A stretch of 64,000 bases of DNA from Blasia pusilla (taxonomy: Eukaryota; Marchantiophyta; Marchantiopsida; Blasiales). The stretch lies in assembly GCA_050084515.1 (NCBI GenBank), contig CM114271.1, positions 806,001-870,000 on the forward strand. Reading direction: 5' to 3'. A model generated the notes under the pieces. That model searched no databases and had not been told where the DNA came from. It saw nothing but the letters and a program-made list of their open reading frames with translations. Each line of letters begins with the position of its first letter. The first letter of the stretch is position 1. Shown in pieces: positions 61,397-64,000 of this stretch. The translations under genes and the position numbers were made by a program.

Positions 61397-62490
61397 AGTC
61401 TGGCTCGTTGTAGGATCCGATCCCGCTCTCTAGCAGCCCCTGTGCTTGCGACGCTGCCAGTACGTAAATACTCCAAGACCACTCCATCGTCGTGAATGTC
61501 TCGGCCACTTTTTGTCTCCTCACCGGCCTCTGGATGTAAGGACTCTCCATCAGTCCTCGCCATCGAAGTCTCAACAATCTGGCTCTCCATAGCCAACAAG
61601 CCCAAAGAGGTTGACGCATGCCATCCTGGCACCAACTCCTCATTACTCTCATCATGCCAACGAGCTCCATTCGCATCTCGCTGACTCGGGCATGGGTTAC
61701 GGCTCAAACTATCTGCATCCTAGTTGAGCGTCCTAGGTCTATGCACCACCTGGAAGTCATACTCCTGCAACAAAAGAGCCCACCTCGCAAGCTTCACTGT
61801 AAGCTTGTCGAACTCCATCAACCACTTAAGTGGCTGATGATTAGTAATGATGGTAAAGAGATTTCCAAATAGATAACATCTGAAATGTGCGATAGCCCAC
61901 ACTGCAGCCAAGCACTCACCCTCATACAAGCTATACTTCGCCTCTAAAGCGTTGTTCGAGCGACTAGAGTAAGCCACCACCAACTCTCTACCATCATCGT
62001 CATGTTGGGTGAGCACGGCTCCAAACCCCAACATGCTCCAATCGGTATGCAACTAGAAAGGACGCCACTAGTACAAAAACTCCTTCCCGTGAGGATGAAT
62101 GCCCCAAAATGTCATCTTCTGCCTGTCCTCCAATCTGATAGGCAGCTGATGGTATGCGGCTTGCCAATCCAACGAACTGAAGACCATTGCATACCCAATC
62201 GCATCAAAGATCTCCTCAAGGGTGGGCATGGCATACCTATCGGACTTCATCTGCCAATTGATAGGTCGGTAATCTCCACACATCCGTCTATCCGTCTAGT
62301 TGCCATGCACATCCTTCTTGGCGGGCATGGCAGTGGCAGATGCATACTCTCCATGCGACATCTCCACTAGTCTTGCTCCAACCAAGTCATGGCTCCTATT
62401 GTGAATCAGAGCCCTCTCCATGTCACTATACCTGTAGGGTTGTCGGAAGATTGGCGTGTCACTCGATAACTCAATGCAGATCCCTACACC
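61397..62490 (-). pseudogene. RT/RNase H fragment of DNMT-gypsy, antisense in LTR
   Basis: Minus-strand reading order: LSSDTPIFRQPYRYSDMERA, KKDVHGN then a TAG, MCGDYRPINWQ, LDWQAAYHQLPIRLEDRQK, GIHPHGKEFLY. It then jumps directly to the last RT residues, so the palm with YIDD is deleted. A TAG at 62053-62055 precedes the RNase H domain (61720-62052), which is open: HTDWSMLGFGAVLTQ, EGECLAAVWAI. After RNase H comes HRPRTLN, a TAG, then DADSLSRNPCPS. It keeps the RT fingers that the copy at 1-1224 lacks. Confidence 0.85.
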
Positions 62491-62787
62491 CTTCAGTGGC
62501 CATATTGAGGAACTTACTACTTTAGGTAAGTACCATTTTGAGTATATGATCGACTTACTATTTTTGGTAAGTGGCCCTTGACCTCCTACATCAGGTCAAG
62601 AGCCAAGGAGGTGACGTGGGAGAATAGGTTACCATGGAGAGAGCTTGGGAGAGGGGAGGGGTATACCTCAAGGAGAGAGAGCTTGAGAGCTCATTCTCTC
62701 TTTGTTGAACCTCTTGGCATGAGGCGGCGGAGTTATGGTCCCTTGCCTTGTGAGTGTAACCCGAGCCTCTCATTAGGAGAGTGGGTT

Positions 62788-63285
62788 CGGTGCGCGTCTC
62801 ACTACGACATGTGGCGCAATTACGCCTATGTTTTCTTGACTTATTGCCTGTGTCCGCAGTACAGGGGTACCAAAGTTCCCTACCGAGGGATATTTTGTTG
62901 TTGGGGGCGCTGGACTTAGAGCGGGTAGGGACCATTGATTTGGTCATTGTCGGTTGGCCATGTCAGGGCCAATCGAGTGTTGGACGAGGCAGCGGGTTGG
63001 CTGACACTCGGTCTTGGTTGTTTTGGGAGATGTTGAGGGTCTTACGGCAGTTGCAGGAGCACCAGTCTCGTTCTCCATCCTACATTCTGGAGAATGTGCC
63101 GATCTTAGGAGACTCCAGGTCACGGGTCGTGACGAGTGCTCATCAGGTGCTCGCATGGATCGGCCCAGCAGTGTTCTTGGATGCGGCGAGTGTAGGTTCT
63201 AGAGCCCATTGCCCGCGTCTATGATGGACCAACTTGGTGCCCCATGCGGTGTTATGGAGGGCGTATGCGAGAGTGGAACGCCCCT
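62788..63285 (+). pseudogene. DNA methyltransferase fragment of DNMT-gypsy, sense in LTR
   Basis: The frame reads LPRDILLLGALDLERVGTID, then VIVGWPCQGQSS, with an intact PCQ motif (catalytic Cys 62961-62963), LFWEMLRVLRQLQEHQSR and YILENVP (ENVP at 63090-63101). A TGA replaces the first Trp of the WWTNL block. Motif I and the C-terminal motifs are absent, so it cannot be a working enzyme. It shares most residues with 1382-1960 of the first copy. Confidence 0.85.
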
Positions 63286-63765
63286 CCCCTTTGTTGACAT
63301 GAGAGAGAGTGCACACCTTTGAGAGCTATGGTGTGAGATGGTGTAGAGAGAGATTGGATCTTACTTTACAAAGAGAGAATGAGCTCTCAAGCTCTCTCTC
63401 CCCATACCCCATGCTGATGCTCTCGGGAGCACCATGTAGCTTGCTGATTTGTATTTTTACAGATGTTACATTTTCGTTGGGAGAAATCAGCGCGGGAGCG
63501 CTGCCGAATTTTGTGTAGGAGAAAGAGACATTGGGCTTTACGACATTCCCTCTCAGTTTTTACTGAAATGTCTGATATTTTTTTGTGCTGGCGTAGATCG
63601 TGAAACTGTGCACGTTGTGCAACAAATAGTGCGCAATTTGGAGTTGCGAGCAAAAAGTTATGGTCAATCTTGTAAAGCTGCCATTGCTAGGTGATTTTTA
63701 GGGTTAAATTGTGCAAACCCTAAATCAGCCGCCACACCGGCGGCGGCCGTCGCCATCATAGTCAC

Positions 63766-63850
63766 CGTCAACGGTCAACCGTCACCGTCGACGGTCAACT
63801 GTCACCGTCACCATCAGCGGTCAACCGTCACTGTCAACGGTCCACCGTCC
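63766..63850 (+). promoter_or_regulatory. cluster of GGTCAA (W-box-like) elements in LTR
   Basis: GGTCAA, the complement of the WRKY W-box core TTGACC, occurs at 63773-63778, 63793-63798 and 63819-63824 in a short CGGTCAACCGTCAC repeat. The equivalent region of the first copy (4979-5100) has TTGACT and TTGACC as well. Confidence 0.45.
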
Positions 63851-64000
63851 ATTGTCCACCCTTTGGGTGCCATTGCCGCCATTACGGAGTGGAGGGTCTT
63901 CCACGACGTTCGTTGATTCCTTGACTTGCGTCGCCACCACGTACTTTGTTTTGGCCGTCACTGTCATCGCAGTTTCTTCATCAACCAGTGATGGCAGATG

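Larger units (their letters stand above)
61157..64000 (+). mobile_element. second DNMT-gypsy copy: LTR region interrupted by RT and DNMT fragments
   Basis: Begins TGTCACGTCTTTTAGGATAG, identical to the start of the first copy, in the opposite orientation. LTR-type sequence occupies 61157-61396, 62491-62787 and 63286-64000, each aligned with successive parts of 6176-4800. The first gap is filled by an antisense RT/RNase H fragment and the second by a sense methyltransferase fragment. A roughly 95-base insert with a palindrome sits at 61275-61370. The element runs past the window end. Confidence 0.8.

Overview
The window looks like a land-plant (streptophyte) nuclear genome, probably from a lineage other than flowering plants. 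It holds two intact spliced nuclear genes set in long AT-rich DNA full of decayed transposons. The genes are a plant leucine-rich-repeat receptor kinase (18694-22813, minus) and a chloroplast PPR protein orthologous to Arabidopsis EMB1270 (50062-56628, minus). Both are split by introns, and I traced their exon boundaries by reading frame and conserved protein sequence. Lineage is inference; no ribosomal or organellar marker is present.

Layout: 1-6176 (minus) is a decayed Ty3/gypsy retrotransposon. Reading 5' to 3' on the minus strand it carries a terminal LTR region, gag with a zinc knuckle, aspartic protease, a complete set of cytosine-5 DNA methyltransferase (DNMT) motifs, reverse transcriptase, and the start of RNase H cut by the window edge. 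6177-10684 is mostly unassigned, with one mini-Helitron. 10966-14067 is a decayed autonomous Helitron (Rep plus Pif1-like helicase). 18694-22813 is the receptor kinase. 23.8-34 kb is gene-free, with mini-Helitrons, diverged direct repeats and microsatellites. 34.4-38.1 kb has two remnants of a retroelement C-terminal domain, two nested foldback hairpins, a MITE and an LTR scrap. 38.1-42.6 kb has a GC-rich tandem duplication, a dead hAT transposase of the TTF zinc-finger type, and a tandem pair of tRNA-like units. 43-49 kb is mostly repeats. 50-56.6 kb is the EMB1270 gene. 61157-64000 (plus) is a second copy of the DNMT-gypsy terminal region, interrupted by an antisense RT/RNase H fragment and a sense DNMT fragment.

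The most notable system is the gypsy family that carries its own DNA methyltransferase between protease and reverse transcriptase. Both copies are dead, and most of their stop codons are of the kind produced by C-to-T change, which is the footprint expected of methylated DNA. The two copies lie in opposite orientation and bracket about 55 kb, including both host genes. Further LTR scraps of the family lie at 37.0 and 46.1 kb.

The two host genes are unrelated in function: one is a plasma-membrane receptor, the other a plastid RNA-processing factor. Boundaries of decayed elements are approximate. Homology statements rest on recognised motifs and remembered family members, not on database searches.
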